A stretch of 38,517 bases of DNA from an uncultured bacterium (GTDB lineage Bacteria; Bacillota; Clostridia; Oscillospirales; Oscillospiraceae), in assembly GCA_949293165.1 (NCBI GenBank), contig CASFCW010000026.1, forward strand, positions 1 to 38,517. Direction: 5' to 3'. Below the pieces are notes generated by a model, which was not told where the DNA came from, searched no databases, and saw only the letters and a program-made list of their open reading frames with translations. Made by a program: the position numbers and the translations under genes. Each line of letters opens with the position of its first letter. Positions within the stretch are counted from its first letter, which is position 1. Positions 25,101 to 32,808 of this stretch are shown here, piece by piece.

Positions 25101-25623
25101 CTGGCCGGACATCGACTACGGCTGTCTGACCTTTTCGCGGACGTTGGAGGCGGAATATACGGCCTGCTCCACCGCCCTGACCGCCATGGGGGACCCGCCG
25201 CGCATCGTGGTGGAGGGCACCTTCAGTTCCGACACAACCATGTCGGCCTCCTCAAATGAGGCGGCCTGGACGGATGACCGGGGGACCGCCCACACCGGCC
25301 AGGTCTATACGGTAGAGGTGGCTGACCCGACGCAGCCCGTCGCCGCGTTCCAGGTGCAATACAAGCTGTCGGAGGGAGCATCGGACGGCACGGTGTGGGT
25401 CAAGACGGCCCAGGGCTGGGAGCAGCGGGACGCGGAGCTGGACGGCACCTATCTGGTGTTCCAGGCGGAGGGGGATTCCGTCACCTTTGCCGTACAGGAA
25501 CGGGCTGTAAACCCTGTGGTTTTGGCGGTGTCGGTTTCCGGCGCCGCTGCCGCGGCCGGGATTTTGGCACTTCTTTGGAGAAAGTGGAGGAAAAGACCCA
25601 GCGGGGAGGAAAACGCCGGCTGA
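22129..25623 (+). CDS. Large surface protein: GLUG repeats around a long coiled coil
   Basis: 1164 residues. A signal peptide (LFALLLAILLTWTLAAPALAA) ends near residue 27. Residues about 30-298 and 755-930 hold repeats of the GLUG/beta-helix kind, for example NVGGVAGCNKPTGQLINCTYSG and DYVGGIVGRMDLGTVSQCESY. Residues about 300-750 are a long alpha-helical region with heptads rich in Ala, Leu and Asp. A C-terminal membrane segment (PVVLAVSVSGAAAAAGILALLW) is followed by a basic tail; no LPXTG motif is present. It is co-translated with the MMPL transporter (4-bp overlap), so it is probably an extracellular partner of that pump. The function is unknown. Confidence 0.88.
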   Translation: MRQNQRRLFALLLAILLTWTLAAPALAAESGDIHLRTAQDLVTFSQNCALDSWSVGKTVYLDADIDLTGSQFQPIPIFNGTFYGQGHTISGFTLTGSGDDRGFFRYVQSTAILRDLTVTGSVAPSDRKDSIGGLVGVNSGKLLNCSFQGSVKGGTNVGGVAGCNKPTGQLINCTYSGTLLGEHYVGGIVGLNEGSVIRCRNDGRINITEVKTTVALHEVSLSTIRSTENAPASTDIGGIAGASSGLLQSCTNNGDVGYEHVGYNVGGIAGRQSGWLDSCENSGTVRGRKDVGGICGQMEPRLTLLFDPDSLDDLWDELDTLQALMDKAISDGERVSDDISSRITGITDSVDEAKDAASGLSHALTGWTDENIETINDVSARISWTMDRLEPISDSVGAALDRVQESADLAGEALDELDQAGGLAEDALDDLRLALEQVRDSAKLASRAVDRLQDAMNHLRDGLGDGGAVSGAMDEVRDGLDDLVASFGALSDAFDSLWAAVGNLHGQSAGGAVDSARENPEESLAGKEISAEGGMDWTEVLEALDELGGAADQIQSAFRALNSALKGVGTTTEGVIHQSLTEAASAAEALGDSFALLDKAAAHMEDAMDDLGDGAPYGENASALLKEAAETLGDACGQLREAGDTFRSVMSELADRPEISFSPVGEAVDAKGDALDSAMGGLSDAMESLNDTVSASSDLLLEDIRAINNQFGRVIDVLRRHTDSEKEEDGRELLEDISDQATETDEDAGRIINARNLGAVEGDVNVAGIVGSMAIEYDYDPEDDLTTSGDRSLNFRYQAAALTENCVNSGEVTGKKDYVGGIVGRMDLGTVSQCESYAPVESTSGDYVGGIAGAAWSTIRGCWARCVLSGNDYVGGVAGLGKTVRDCRSLVEISQGEAYLGAVLGGVEEGGDVSGNRFTYETVHGINGVSYQGQAEPVDFAALSQDAPSAFTQFRLVFMADGQVVDTFDFTYGDALAQLPDIPAKKGYRASWPDIDYGCLTFSRTLEAEYTACSTALTAMGDPPRIVVEGTFSSDTTMSASSNEAAWTDDRGTAHTGQVYTVEVADPTQPVAAFQVQYKLSEGASDGTVWVKTAQGWEQRDAELDGTYLVFQAEGDSVTFAVQERAVNPVVLAVSVSGAAAAAGILALLWRKWRKRPSGEENAG

Positions 25624-25640
25624 TGTCCGCCCATGAAAAA

Positions 25641-25676
25641 ACGGCCGTGGCCTTGTTGCGACAAGGTTACGGCCGT
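25641..25676. terminator. Hairpin between the surface protein and the LysR remnant
   Basis: 16-bp arms (25641-25656, 25661-25676) with two G-U pairs and a 4-nt loop. A run of six A precedes it on the plus strand, giving a T-run on the minus strand, so it is best as the LysR terminator and may serve both. Confidence 0.75.
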
Positions 25677-25684
25677 CTCACCCA

Positions 25685-26082
25685 TCAGGGATGCGCGGCT
25701 CCTGCATGGGACGGCCGCGGGCATCCATTGGGGGCATCGGGCGGGGGAGAAAGGGTTTTTTTGACGTATTTCAGCAATTCGTCCATAGCCGGGGGGAAGG
25801 TTTCAGTTTTTTCTAGGCAAGTACAGTGCTGGGCTCCAGGGGCGGGGAGAGTGGCACAAATCGCAGCCCTTCATAGCTGCACCACAGCCGAATGGTGAGG
25901 AAGGCGCCCATTCCGGCGCGGGCCAGCTGGGCCATATTGTAGGGCAGATTTCCTGTGGCTGCCACCTGGATCTGTTTGCTCCGGGGACGAACCGCCGGGC
26001 CGGCTCCTTTTGAACCGTGCCCCGTCTGGTAAGAATCAGGGCGCCGCCGTCGATCCCTTCCATGATGTTATCCGCGTTATCA
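25685..26082 (-). pseudogene. Decayed C-terminal part of a LysR-family regulator
   Basis: The minus strand keeps pieces of a LysR substrate-binding domain in changing frames: GIDGGALILTRRGTV, then NLPYNMAQLARAGMGAFLTIRLW...GLRFVPLSPPLEPSTVLA, then PAMDELLKYVKKTLS. A TAG replaces the Trp codon usual in 'LAWKK', and there are at least two frameshifts, one in an A-run. The DNA-binding half is missing. It is divergent from the flavodoxin gene, a common LysR/flavodoxin pairing, so it was probably that gene's regulator. Nothing else is seen in 25.68-26.17 kb. Confidence 0.72.
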
Positions 26083-26178
26083 CGGCGCTCCCGCCCTTTT
26101 TCCCAGACTGCCCCGCCGGGGCGTGCCCCCCAAGATAGAAATGCTTTTTTTCAATCCGTACAGATAGAAAATGGGTAT

Positions 26179-26207
26179 TTTACATTTTTGACGCCAGGTA
26201 GTACAAT
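26179..26207 (+). promoter_or_regulatory. Promoter of the flavodoxin gene
   Basis: TTTACA (26179-26184) and TACAAT (26202-26207) with a 17-bp spacer. AGATAGAAA occurs twice upstream (near 26133 and 26162), possibly remnants of a LysR site. Confidence 0.65.
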
Positions 26208-26230
26208 CAGGATATAAGGAGGCGTTTGAT

Positions 26231-26710
26231 ATGAAAAAATCGCTGGTTGCTTATTTCTCTGCCACTGGAACCACCGCCAAGGCTGCGAAAGCACTTGCCT
26301 CCGCCGTGGAAGGGGATCTGTATGAGATCAAGCCCGCTGTGCCCTACAGCGACGCGGATCTCAACTGGATGGACAAGCGTTCCCGCAGCAGCCTGGAAAT
26401 GCAGGACAAACGTTCCCGCCCGGCCCTGGCCGACAGGAACGCTCCTGTAGCCCAGTACGATGTGATCTTCCTGGGGTTCCCGATTTGGTGGTATGTAGCG
26501 CCCACCATTGTGAACAGCTTTCTGGAGGCCTATGACTTTTCCGGAAAGACCATCGTCCTGTTTGCTACCTCTGGTTCAAGCGGGCTGGGGAAGTCCGCCT
26601 CGGAGCTGAGGGGCAGCGCGCCCGGCGCCGTCATCACGGATGGGCGCATGCTCAACGGCAGAATCAGCCAGGAGGAGCTGAAACGCTGGGCGGATGGGTT
26701 GAAGATTTGA
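26231..26710 (+). CDS. Flavodoxin
   Basis: 159 residues. The FMN phosphate loop is at the N-terminus (AYFSATGTTAKAAKAL, residues 8-23). The flavin-ring loops follow as FLGFPIWWYVAPTIVNSFLE and LFATSGSSGLGKS, typical of the Flavodoxin_4 group of small electron carriers or quinone/NAD(P)H-linked reductases. AAGGAGG stands eight bases ahead of the ATG. It is monocistronic with a strong terminator. Regulation by the adjacent LysR protein has probably been lost. Confidence 0.93.
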   Translation: MKKSLVAYFSATGTTAKAAKALASAVEGDLYEIKPAVPYSDADLNWMDKRSRSSLEMQDKRSRPALADRNAPVAQYDVIFLGFPIWWYVAPTIVNSFLEAYDFSGKTIVLFATSGSSGLGKSASELRGSAPGAVITDGRMLNGRISQEELKRWADGLKI

Positions 26711-26747
26711 CGGGCCCGGCTGTTACGGCGGTCATTTCAGCAAACGA

Positions 26748-26792
26748 TCCCGGCGGAACACGGAATCATGCGTGTTCCGCCGGGACCTTTTT
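26748..26792. terminator. Terminator between the flavodoxin and recombinase genes
   Basis: TCCCGGCGGAACACG and CGTGTTCCGCCGGGA form a perfect 15-bp stem with an 8-nt loop, followed by CCTTTTTG on the plus strand. Confidence 0.9.
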
Positions 26793-26841
26793 GCCTTAGG
26801 CCCGTGCCGCGGGGCTCCTGCCGGGGTTGGCGCCTGAACAG

Positions 26842-28302
26842 TCAGATCGTCCAGATGACCTGGGCGTGGTCGCCCTCCAGCTTGATTTCTCGAATGAACT
26901 GGGCGGCAACCAGCTTCTTTTCCTCAAAGGTCAGGGCGGGGAAATGAATGCGGGTGATCCGGTTTTTTGGGCGGGAACGGGATTGGCGGGCCAGAATTTC
27001 ACCGCGCTGCTGTTCCAGCTTTTGAATGGCCCGATTGATGTGGGGGATGGTGAGTTCACTGCCCTCAGCGATGGCGGCAACCAGGCGCTCAATTTTCCCA
27101 TCAATGGCCGCCAGGGCGGAGGCCGCTTCCCTTTCCCTCTCTTGAGGGAATGCTGCGTCCGGGCACTGGGCCAGCATGCCCTCCAGTTCCGCCTCAACGG
27201 CGGACTCCAGCTCCCGAAGGTCTGCATGGATGGAGGCGTCGCACAGCCCCAGGTTTGATCTGCCGCTGCAAAGCAGGTAGTATTTGTCCCCGTCCCGGTT
27301 TACCTTGACGCTGTAGCCGCAGCGGGCGCATTTCAGCAGGCCGGACAGCCAGGTGTGCCTGCCCTTTCCGCTGCCGCCAAGCTGACGGTTGGCGTCCAGC
27401 TTGTACTGGCAGGCCAGCCAGAGCTGGGAGGGGATTAAACCGCGGTGGGAAGCCAGGGAAAACCGATGCTCTTTGACACCCTGGTATTTCCCGGCGCTGC
27501 GGTCCCGCCTGCCCACGATCATGCCGGCGTGGAGCCCGTCAAAAGCCTCCGGAGGCTGGGAGAACACCAGCCCCTTGGCCTGATAGTAGAGGGATACGTC
27601 CTCGTCGGCCATGACATACAGCGGGCTATGTAGGATGCGGGAAAGGGACACGTTGTCCCAGGTGGGCCGCTTGGGGCCGGGGATATGCTGTTCATTCAGA
27701 AAGCGGGCCACGCTGCCCAGGGTGGCCTCCGGCTGGGCATAGGCGGTGAAGATCTGCCCAACAATGGGGGCTTGCCCGTTGGGGATCAGGCCGGGGGCCA
27801 GGCGCCCGTCTGCGCCGGGCAGCTTCCCCAGGGAAAAGCCGTAGGGCGGAGGGCCGCCGGGCCAGGAGCCCAGCTTCACACGCTGGTAGTAGTTGTCCCG
27901 CACCCGCTCCGCCGTGGTCTCCCGTTCCAGCTGGGCGAACACCATGATGATGTTGAGCATGGCCCGGCCCATGGGGGTGGAGGTATCGAAGGTCTCGTTG
28001 ATGGATACAAATTCCACATGGTGCTGCCGCAAAATCTCCCAAAGCCGCCCAAAGTCGGAGATGGAGCGGGAAAAACGGTCCAGACGGTAAACGATAATCT
28101 TTTGAATCAGGCCCTGTTCCACGTGGGCCATCAATGCCTGAAAGGCCGGGCGGTTGGTGTTTTTCCCCGAATATCCCCGGTCCTGGTAGACCTTGCAGTC
28201 TGCGCCGGTTTCCCGGCGGCACAGGTCGATCTGGCCCTGGATGGAGAGGCTGTCCGCCTTTTCCACCGACTGCCGGGCATAAATCGCGTCCAAGGCGGGC
28301 AC
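26842..28302 (-). CDS. Large serine recombinase (SpoIVCA-like)
   Basis: 486 residues from GTG 28302. TTG 28293 is an alternative with better spacing to GGGGGG. The resolvase domain (1-150) has catalytic Ser12 in YARQS and the arginines of YRLDRFSRS (73-79), plus SINETFDTSTPMGRAM. The recombinase domain follows (about 160-290; PPYGFSLG to GLIP). A zinc ribbon has CARCGY and two later Cys (about 325-360), then a helical region and a C-terminal FEEKKLVAAQFI segment. The length and layout are those of large serine integrases such as SpoIVCA. It is the only recombinase in the element and the prime candidate for moving it, although it lies about 14 kb from the left end and 9 kb from the right end rather than next to one. 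Confidence 0.94.
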   Translation of the reverse strand: MPALDAIYARQSVEKADSLSIQGQIDLCRRETGADCKVYQDRGYSGKNTNRPAFQALMAHVEQGLIQKIIVYRLDRFSRSISDFGRLWEILRQHHVEFVSINETFDTSTPMGRAMLNIIMVFAQLERETTAERVRDNYYQRVKLGSWPGGPPPYGFSLGKLPGADGRLAPGLIPNGQAPIVGQIFTAYAQPEATLGSVARFLNEQHIPGPKRPTWDNVSLSRILHSPLYVMADEDVSLYYQAKGLVFSQPPEAFDGLHAGMIVGRRDRSAGKYQGVKEHRFSLASHRGLIPSQLWLACQYKLDANRQLGGSGKGRHTWLSGLLKCARCGYSVKVNRDGDKYYLLCSGRSNLGLCDASIHADLRELESAVEAELEGMLAQCPDAAFPQEREREAASALAAIDGKIERLVAAIAEGSELTIPHINRAIQKLEQQRGEILARQSRSRPKNRITRIHFPALTFEEKKLVAAQFIREIKLEGDHAQVIWTI

Positions 28303-28325
28303 CCCCCTTCATCATTGTGCGGCCT

Positions 28326-28475
28326 TTACCGGCCATTGGCAGCGCCCGGAGCCGATGGGGGTCTGCTGTGCTGCCGCTGTATCGCTGCCAGGCAGGCGCG
28401 GTGCAGGGCCGCCAACTGGGCCAGCCGCTGCTGTTGGTCCGGGGGGGCGCTTGGATGCTGATGTGTGATGTGCAT
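28326..28475 (-). CDS. 49-residue ORF directly upstream of the recombinase gene
   Basis: AGGAGG stands six bases before ATG 28473-28475, the strongest ribosome site in this stretch. The product is a His/Gln-rich protein with one predicted helix (PDQQQRLAQLAALHRACLAAIQ). It stops 23 bp before the recombinase start. I recognise no family. The position suggests a co-expressed partner, and a small directionality factor is one possibility. It could also be only a leader peptide. Confidence 0.5.
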   Translation of the reverse strand: MHITHQHPSAPPDQQQRLAQLAALHRACLAAIQRQHSRPPSAPGAANGR

Positions 28476-28611
28476 GGGGGACCTCCTGTGCCTGTGCGCT
28501 CCCGGCCGGCGGCCATCCGTGGGACGGCGCGAACCGGCCCTGCCGCTGCCGTCCGGCGGGGCGCGCTTGAAAATAATATGGGAATTCGCTGTGTCGAAGC
28601 CCGGCAAACGG

Positions 28612-28640
28612 TGGACGAATATTGAAAGATGTGGTACAAT
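28612..28640 (+). promoter_or_regulatory. Promoter of the glycan operon
   Basis: TGGACG (28612-28617) and TACAAT (28635-28640) with a 17-bp spacer, about 93 bp ahead of the first gene. Nothing else is evident in 28476-28732. Confidence 0.5.
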
Positions 28641-28732
28641 GACCGGGAAACTGCCATTTTCATTGTATTTTCAAGACGCATTTGGAACAATGGGAATAGG
28701 ACGGGGACAGATTTGGACTGGGGGGATCTGGA

Positions 28733-29566
28733 ATGAAGCTGCTTGTCTGCTGTCACCGGCCGGAGCAGCAGGTGCCGCCCCACCCCATCCTTGCGCCCAT
28801 CCAGGTGGGGGCTGCCCTGTCGGACGCGGGCTTTCCCGGCTTCCTCCGGGACGACACGGGGGACAACATATCGGCTAAAAACCGCTCCTACTGCGAGCTG
28901 ACAGCGCTGTACTGGGCGTGGAAGAACCTGGAGGAGGATTTTTGCGGTCTGTTCCACTACCGCCGCTACCTCTGCCCGGATATGGGGGTGAAGGGGCCGT
29001 ACCTGGTGGAGCGGCAGGCCACGCCGGAGTGTATCAAACGGCTGGGGTTCGACCGGTTTCCCCAGGTGGTCCAGGACTATGATGTGGTGGTCCCCAGGCC
29101 GGAAAATCAGTATGTAACCGTGCGGCAGCAGTACGCCGACGCGCCCTTTCATCATGAAAAGGATCTGGCTTTGGCGGAAGAAATGATCCGGTCCAGATTC
29201 CCTGATTATGTACCGGCTATGGAGCGGTATTTCTCCGGTACAGAATTCTATTTCGGGAACCTTTTGATTATGCGCCGGCCGGTGCTGGACGACTACTGCC
29301 GGTGGCTGTTTCCCATTCTGGAAGAATTTGACCGGCGGGCGGACCTCACCGGCTACGGCCCCCAGGAGCTGCGGGTGGACGGGTACCTGGCCGAGCGGCT
29401 GCTGGGGGTGTATCTCCAGGCCCACAGGGGGGAGCTGCGGGTGCTGGAGCTGCCGGGCGTGCATTTTTTCGACGGCGGGGATTACATCCGGCACAAGCTG
29501 GTCAATGCCCTGCTGCCGCCGGGGAGCAGGCGGCGGGCGGTTGTGAAGGAGCTCCGCCCCCGGTAA
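28733..29566 (+). CDS. DUF4422 glycosyltransferase-like protein
   Basis: 277 residues. It contains the DUF4422 core 'DDTGDNISAKNRSYCELTALYWAWKNLEEDFCGLFHYRRYL' and the later AMERYFSGTEFYFGNLLIMRRPVLDDYCRWLFPILEEF. The family is found in capsular and exopolysaccharide loci and is thought to include sugar transferases. It is likely cytosolic. It is the first gene of a six-gene plus-strand operon ending with an ABC exporter, preceded by GGGGGA at close spacing. Confidence 0.9.
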   Translation: MKLLVCCHRPEQQVPPHPILAPIQVGAALSDAGFPGFLRDDTGDNISAKNRSYCELTALYWAWKNLEEDFCGLFHYRRYLCPDMGVKGPYLVERQATPECIKRLGFDRFPQVVQDYDVVVPRPENQYVTVRQQYADAPFHHEKDLALAEEMIRSRFPDYVPAMERYFSGTEFYFGNLLIMRRPVLDDYCRWLFPILEEFDRRADLTGYGPQELRVDGYLAERLLGVYLQAHRGELRVLELPGVHFFDGGDYIRHKLVNALLPPGSRRRAVVKELRPR

Positions 29567-29597
29567 TCCGCAGCATTGATCTGTATGGGATAGGAGG

Positions 29598-30611
29598 ATG
29601 GCTGTGCCGCAGGTTTCGGTTATTGTACCCGTTTACAACATAGAAGGCTGTCTCCGGGCTTGCCTGGACAGCATTCTGAACCAGACGTTAGCCGATTTTG
29701 AGGTCATCTGTGTGGATGACGGCTCCACGGATGGCAGCCCTGCCATCCTGGCGGAATACGCCGCAAAGGACAGCAGGATGCGGGTGCTGCCCCAGAAAAA
29801 CGGGGGGCCTGGCCTGGCCCGGAATGCGGGGCTGGGCGCGGCTCAGGGGGACTATGTCATCTTCCTGGATTCCGACGATTGGTTTGAACCCGGGCTTCTT
29901 CGGCGCATGACCGATGCCGCCGTGGAGGCCCAGGCGGATGTGGCCATCTGCCGCGGGGTGGAATTTGATACAGGGACAGGGCGGGAAATGCCCTCCGAAT
30001 GGATGTTGAAATCCCAATATTTGCCCGGGCCGGTTTTTTCCCCCCAGGAGGTGGCCGGGCACCTGTTCCAATTCACCTATGGGATGCCGTGGGACAAGCT
30101 GTACCGCCGGGCGTTTTTGCTCGATTCCGGCGTCCGCTACCCTCCGCTGCGGAATTCGGAGGACCTGGCCTTTGTCTACCCCACCTTGCTTTGTGCCCGG
30201 CGGATTGTGGTAATGGAGGACGTTCTGATCCACCACCGGATCAACCGCACCGCGTCGGTGTCCAACAGCCGGTGCGCCCAGCCGGAGGCCCCCTACCAGG
30301 CGTTCCAGATTGTGAAGGATTTCCTGGAGGAGCGGGGGCTGATGGACCGGTACCGGCGCAGCTTCCTCAACTGGGCCATGGAATTTTTGGTCTGGCATAT
30401 CAGCAACATGCCTCAGCGGGAGATCCAGAAGCGGTATTTCCACGTGCTGCGCACACAATGGCTGCCGGCGCTGCGCTTTGAGGAGCATCCGGCCAGCTAT
30501 TATGAGAATAGGGGGACCTATGCCAAGTATCTCCTGGCCCGATACGCCCCCTATCCGGTTTTTTCCGCCGCTGTGCGGGTCTATAAGAAAGGGAAACGTA
30601 TACTGCCGTGA
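29598..30611 (+). CDS. Family 2 glycosyltransferase
   Basis: 337 residues. The GT-A domain begins VSVIVPVYNIEGCLRACLDSILNQTLADFEVICVDDGSTDGS; the metal-binding Asp motif is FLDSDDW near residues 91-97. The second half has MPWDKLYRRAFL and NSEDLAFVYPTLL, as in capsule GT2 enzymes. It transfers a sugar from a nucleotide donor to a growing surface glycan; neither donor nor acceptor is known. It overlaps the next gene by GTGA. Confidence 0.93.
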   Translation: MAVPQVSVIVPVYNIEGCLRACLDSILNQTLADFEVICVDDGSTDGSPAILAEYAAKDSRMRVLPQKNGGPGLARNAGLGAAQGDYVIFLDSDDWFEPGLLRRMTDAAVEAQADVAICRGVEFDTGTGREMPSEWMLKSQYLPGPVFSPQEVAGHLFQFTYGMPWDKLYRRAFLLDSGVRYPPLRNSEDLAFVYPTLLCARRIVVMEDVLIHHRINRTASVSNSRCAQPEAPYQAFQIVKDFLEERGLMDRYRRSFLNWAMEFLVWHISNMPQREIQKRYFHVLRTQWLPALRFEEHPASYYENRGTYAKYLLARYAPYPVFSAAVRVYKKGKRILP

Positions 30612-31684
30612 AAGAGAAAGAAATTCCCGTTCAGGTTTCTGTTATCATCCCTGTATACAACGCCGAAAGCCATTTGGCGGCGTGCCTGGACAGCCTGCTG
30701 GCACAAAATGAGCTGCGTTTGGAGGTCATCTGTGTGGATGACGGGTCCACGGACGGCAGCTTGCAGATCCTTCGGGACTATGAGGCTGGGGATGCCAGGG
30801 TGGCGGTGCTGACGCAGAAAAACGCCTTTGCCGGGACAGCCCGGAACCGTGGGCTGGAAATGGCCCGGGGGGAGTATGTAGCCTTTCTGGATGCGGACGA
30901 TCAGTCCCTTCCCGGGGCGCTGGCGCGTATGTACCACCGGGCTGAGGCCAACCGGCTGGACGTTTTGAAGGCTGGATTCTGCTATGTGGAAGGTGGAGAG
31001 ACGTATGCCACGTTATATTCCACGCTCAGCTGTATCAATCGCTTCCAGGCAGGGCGGGTCTTGCGCTTTAATGGGCTCCCCCGCCGGCTGCTGCAGGTGC
31101 CGGATGTGCCGTGGAACGGGCTGTACCGCCGGGCCTTTCTGGAGCGGCACCGCATCCGGTTCAATGGGCTGCGCTGTGTCAACGACCACTCCTTCTGGAT
31201 TGATTGCCTGATCCATGCCGACAGGCTGATGATTGACCATACCCCTGTGGCCGTGTACCGGGTGGAGCAGGGCGATTCGCTGGTGGGGGGAAAGGCCGCG
31301 CACTTTTCCTGCCAGCTGGAGTCCTACCGCATTGTCCGGGAAATGGTTCAATCCCTGCCGGATGCGCTGCGCCTGCCGGTGATGCGCAGCGAGCTAAACG
31401 GATTGCTGGGCTGGTATGAACGTCTGCGCCCCCAGTCCCTCCAGCCGGAGGCGCTGGATGGGCAGGTGACGGAATTTTTGCGTCAACTGGATGAGAATGA
31501 CGTGGGGACCGCCTTCCTGCGCTCCTTCCCCTACAGCAGCATCTATTACGGGCTGCGATATGGCCGTTTGGCCCCCAAACGCCCCTCCCCTTTGGCGCGG
31601 GCGGTGGAGTGCTGGCGGGACCATGGATGGCGCTATACCTGGGAAAAGCTATGTTCAAAGGGGGAACGGAAATGGGTGCGATAA
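30608..31684 (+). CDS. Family 2 glycosyltransferase
   Basis: 358 residues from GTG 30608, inside the stop of the previous gene. The GT-A start is VSVIIPVYNAESHLAACLDSLLAQN and the metal motif FLDADDQ. The C-terminus ends in CWRDHGWRYTWEKL, which recurs in the three-domain enzyme downstream (CYQENGWSYTWRRV), a sign that the two share an ancestor. Its role is transfer of a sugar in the same glycan pathway. Confidence 0.92.
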   Translation: MKEKEIPVQVSVIIPVYNAESHLAACLDSLLAQNELRLEVICVDDGSTDGSLQILRDYEAGDARVAVLTQKNAFAGTARNRGLEMARGEYVAFLDADDQSLPGALARMYHRAEANRLDVLKAGFCYVEGGETYATLYSTLSCINRFQAGRVLRFNGLPRRLLQVPDVPWNGLYRRAFLERHRIRFNGLRCVNDHSFWIDCLIHADRLMIDHTPVAVYRVEQGDSLVGGKAAHFSCQLESYRIVREMVQSLPDALRLPVMRSELNGLLGWYERLRPQSLQPEALDGQVTEFLRQLDENDVGTAFLRSFPYSSIYYGLRYGRLAPKRPSPLARAVECWRDHGWRYTWEKLCSKGERKWVR

Positions 31685-32772
31685 AGGACCTGCTCAAGTA
31701 CATTCTGCCGCCGCCGGTTTCTGCCTTTAACCGGGAGGTGGGGCGCATCCTGGAAAACCAGGAGCGGCATTATGCACACCTGGCCGAGCTTCAGGACCAG
31801 CTGAGGAAGGAGAATGAGCTGCAATCGGAAGATATGAGGCGCCGGTTGGAGTCCCTGTCTGAACAGCTGGAGCATTTGGGGGGGCAGTTGGAGACCCTGG
31901 CATCTGGGTACCGGGTCTTGGAGGATGGAGCCCAGGCAATGAGCCAAAAACTGGAACCAATGTCCGCCCAGCTGGAGACCCTTGGAAGGCAGATGGACGG
32001 TACGCTGCAGACGGCGGCGGCCCTGACGGACCGCCTGACGGAGTTCCAGAAGGAAAACCTGGAAAAATATGAAATGGTGCGAAAGCGCGTGGTGGATGGC
32101 AGCCGGAATGCTGCTGAAGCCGCCTGGGCCGCCGTTTTCCATGATACCATCCGGAACAGCCGGTGGCTGGCGGACGCCTCGTTTTCCCCTGGGCGGTGGG
32201 CTGTGGGGTATCCGTATCTTTACGCCATGTACCGGGTGCTGAACGAGACCCACCCCAAGCGGATTCTGGATCTTGGCCTGGGCCAGACCACCAGCATGCT
32301 TGCCCAGTACGCCGCCGCGTTTGAGGATGTGGAACACATCGTGGTAGAGCACGATCCGGAGTGGATTCAGTTCTTCTACGGACAAATGAAGCGCTCCGAC
32401 AGGACGAGGCTGATCGCCCTGGAGCGGGAGATGAGCCCCTTCCGGGATGCGGCGGAGGTTCGGTGCTTTAAGAGCATCCGGGAATCCTTTGAGGGGCAGA
32501 CCTTCGATTTTATCTCCATTGACGCCCCCCTGGGCGCGGATATGAAACAGTATGCCAGAATTGACGTGTTAAACATGATGCCCCAATGTCTGGGGAGGAA
32601 CTTCGTTGTGATGATGGATGACGCGGAGCGGCCTGGGGAGAGGCATACGATATCGGCGATGGAGGACTGCCTCAATGAGCATGGGATTCCATACCGGCGG
32701 GGAAATTACAACGGGAAGAAAGACTGTGTATTGCTGTGCGCCCAATCTGTGGGATTCCTGGCAACGATGTAA
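31672..32772 (+). CDS. Coiled-coil protein with methyltransferase-like Rossmann domain
   Basis: 366 residues from ATG 31672, chosen for GGGGGAAC upstream; it overlaps the previous gene by 13 bp. Residues about 15-150 form a coiled coil (LEQLEHLGG, ETLASGYRVLEDGAQ). The C-terminal domain has ILDLGLGQTTSMLAQYA and EHIVVEHDPEWIQFF, the glycine loop and acidic strand end of class I SAM-binding folds, then FDFISIDAPLG. Methyl transfer to a glycan is a reasonable guess. A coiled coil ahead of a catalytic domain recalls chain-length rulers of O-antigen systems, but that link is only an analogy. Confidence 0.78.
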   Translation: MGAIKDLLKYILPPPVSAFNREVGRILENQERHYAHLAELQDQLRKENELQSEDMRRRLESLSEQLEHLGGQLETLASGYRVLEDGAQAMSQKLEPMSAQLETLGRQMDGTLQTAAALTDRLTEFQKENLEKYEMVRKRVVDGSRNAAEAAWAAVFHDTIRNSRWLADASFSPGRWAVGYPYLYAMYRVLNETHPKRILDLGLGQTTSMLAQYAAAFEDVEHIVVEHDPEWIQFFYGQMKRSDRTRLIALEREMSPFRDAAEVRCFKSIRESFEGQTFDFISIDAPLGADMKQYARIDVLNMMPQCLGRNFVVMMDDAERPGERHTISAMEDCLNEHGIPYRRGNYNGKKDCVLLCAQSVGFLATM

Positions 32773-32808
32773 GGGCCAGATTGTGTAGTGAGAAGGGGAG
32801 AAGAAGCG

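Noticed and set aside
28326..28607. A 93-codon form of the ORF upstream of the recombinase
   Set aside because: The extra N-terminal part is Arg/Gly/Pro-rich and has no ribosome site. The inner ATG at 28475 has AGGAGG at good spacing.
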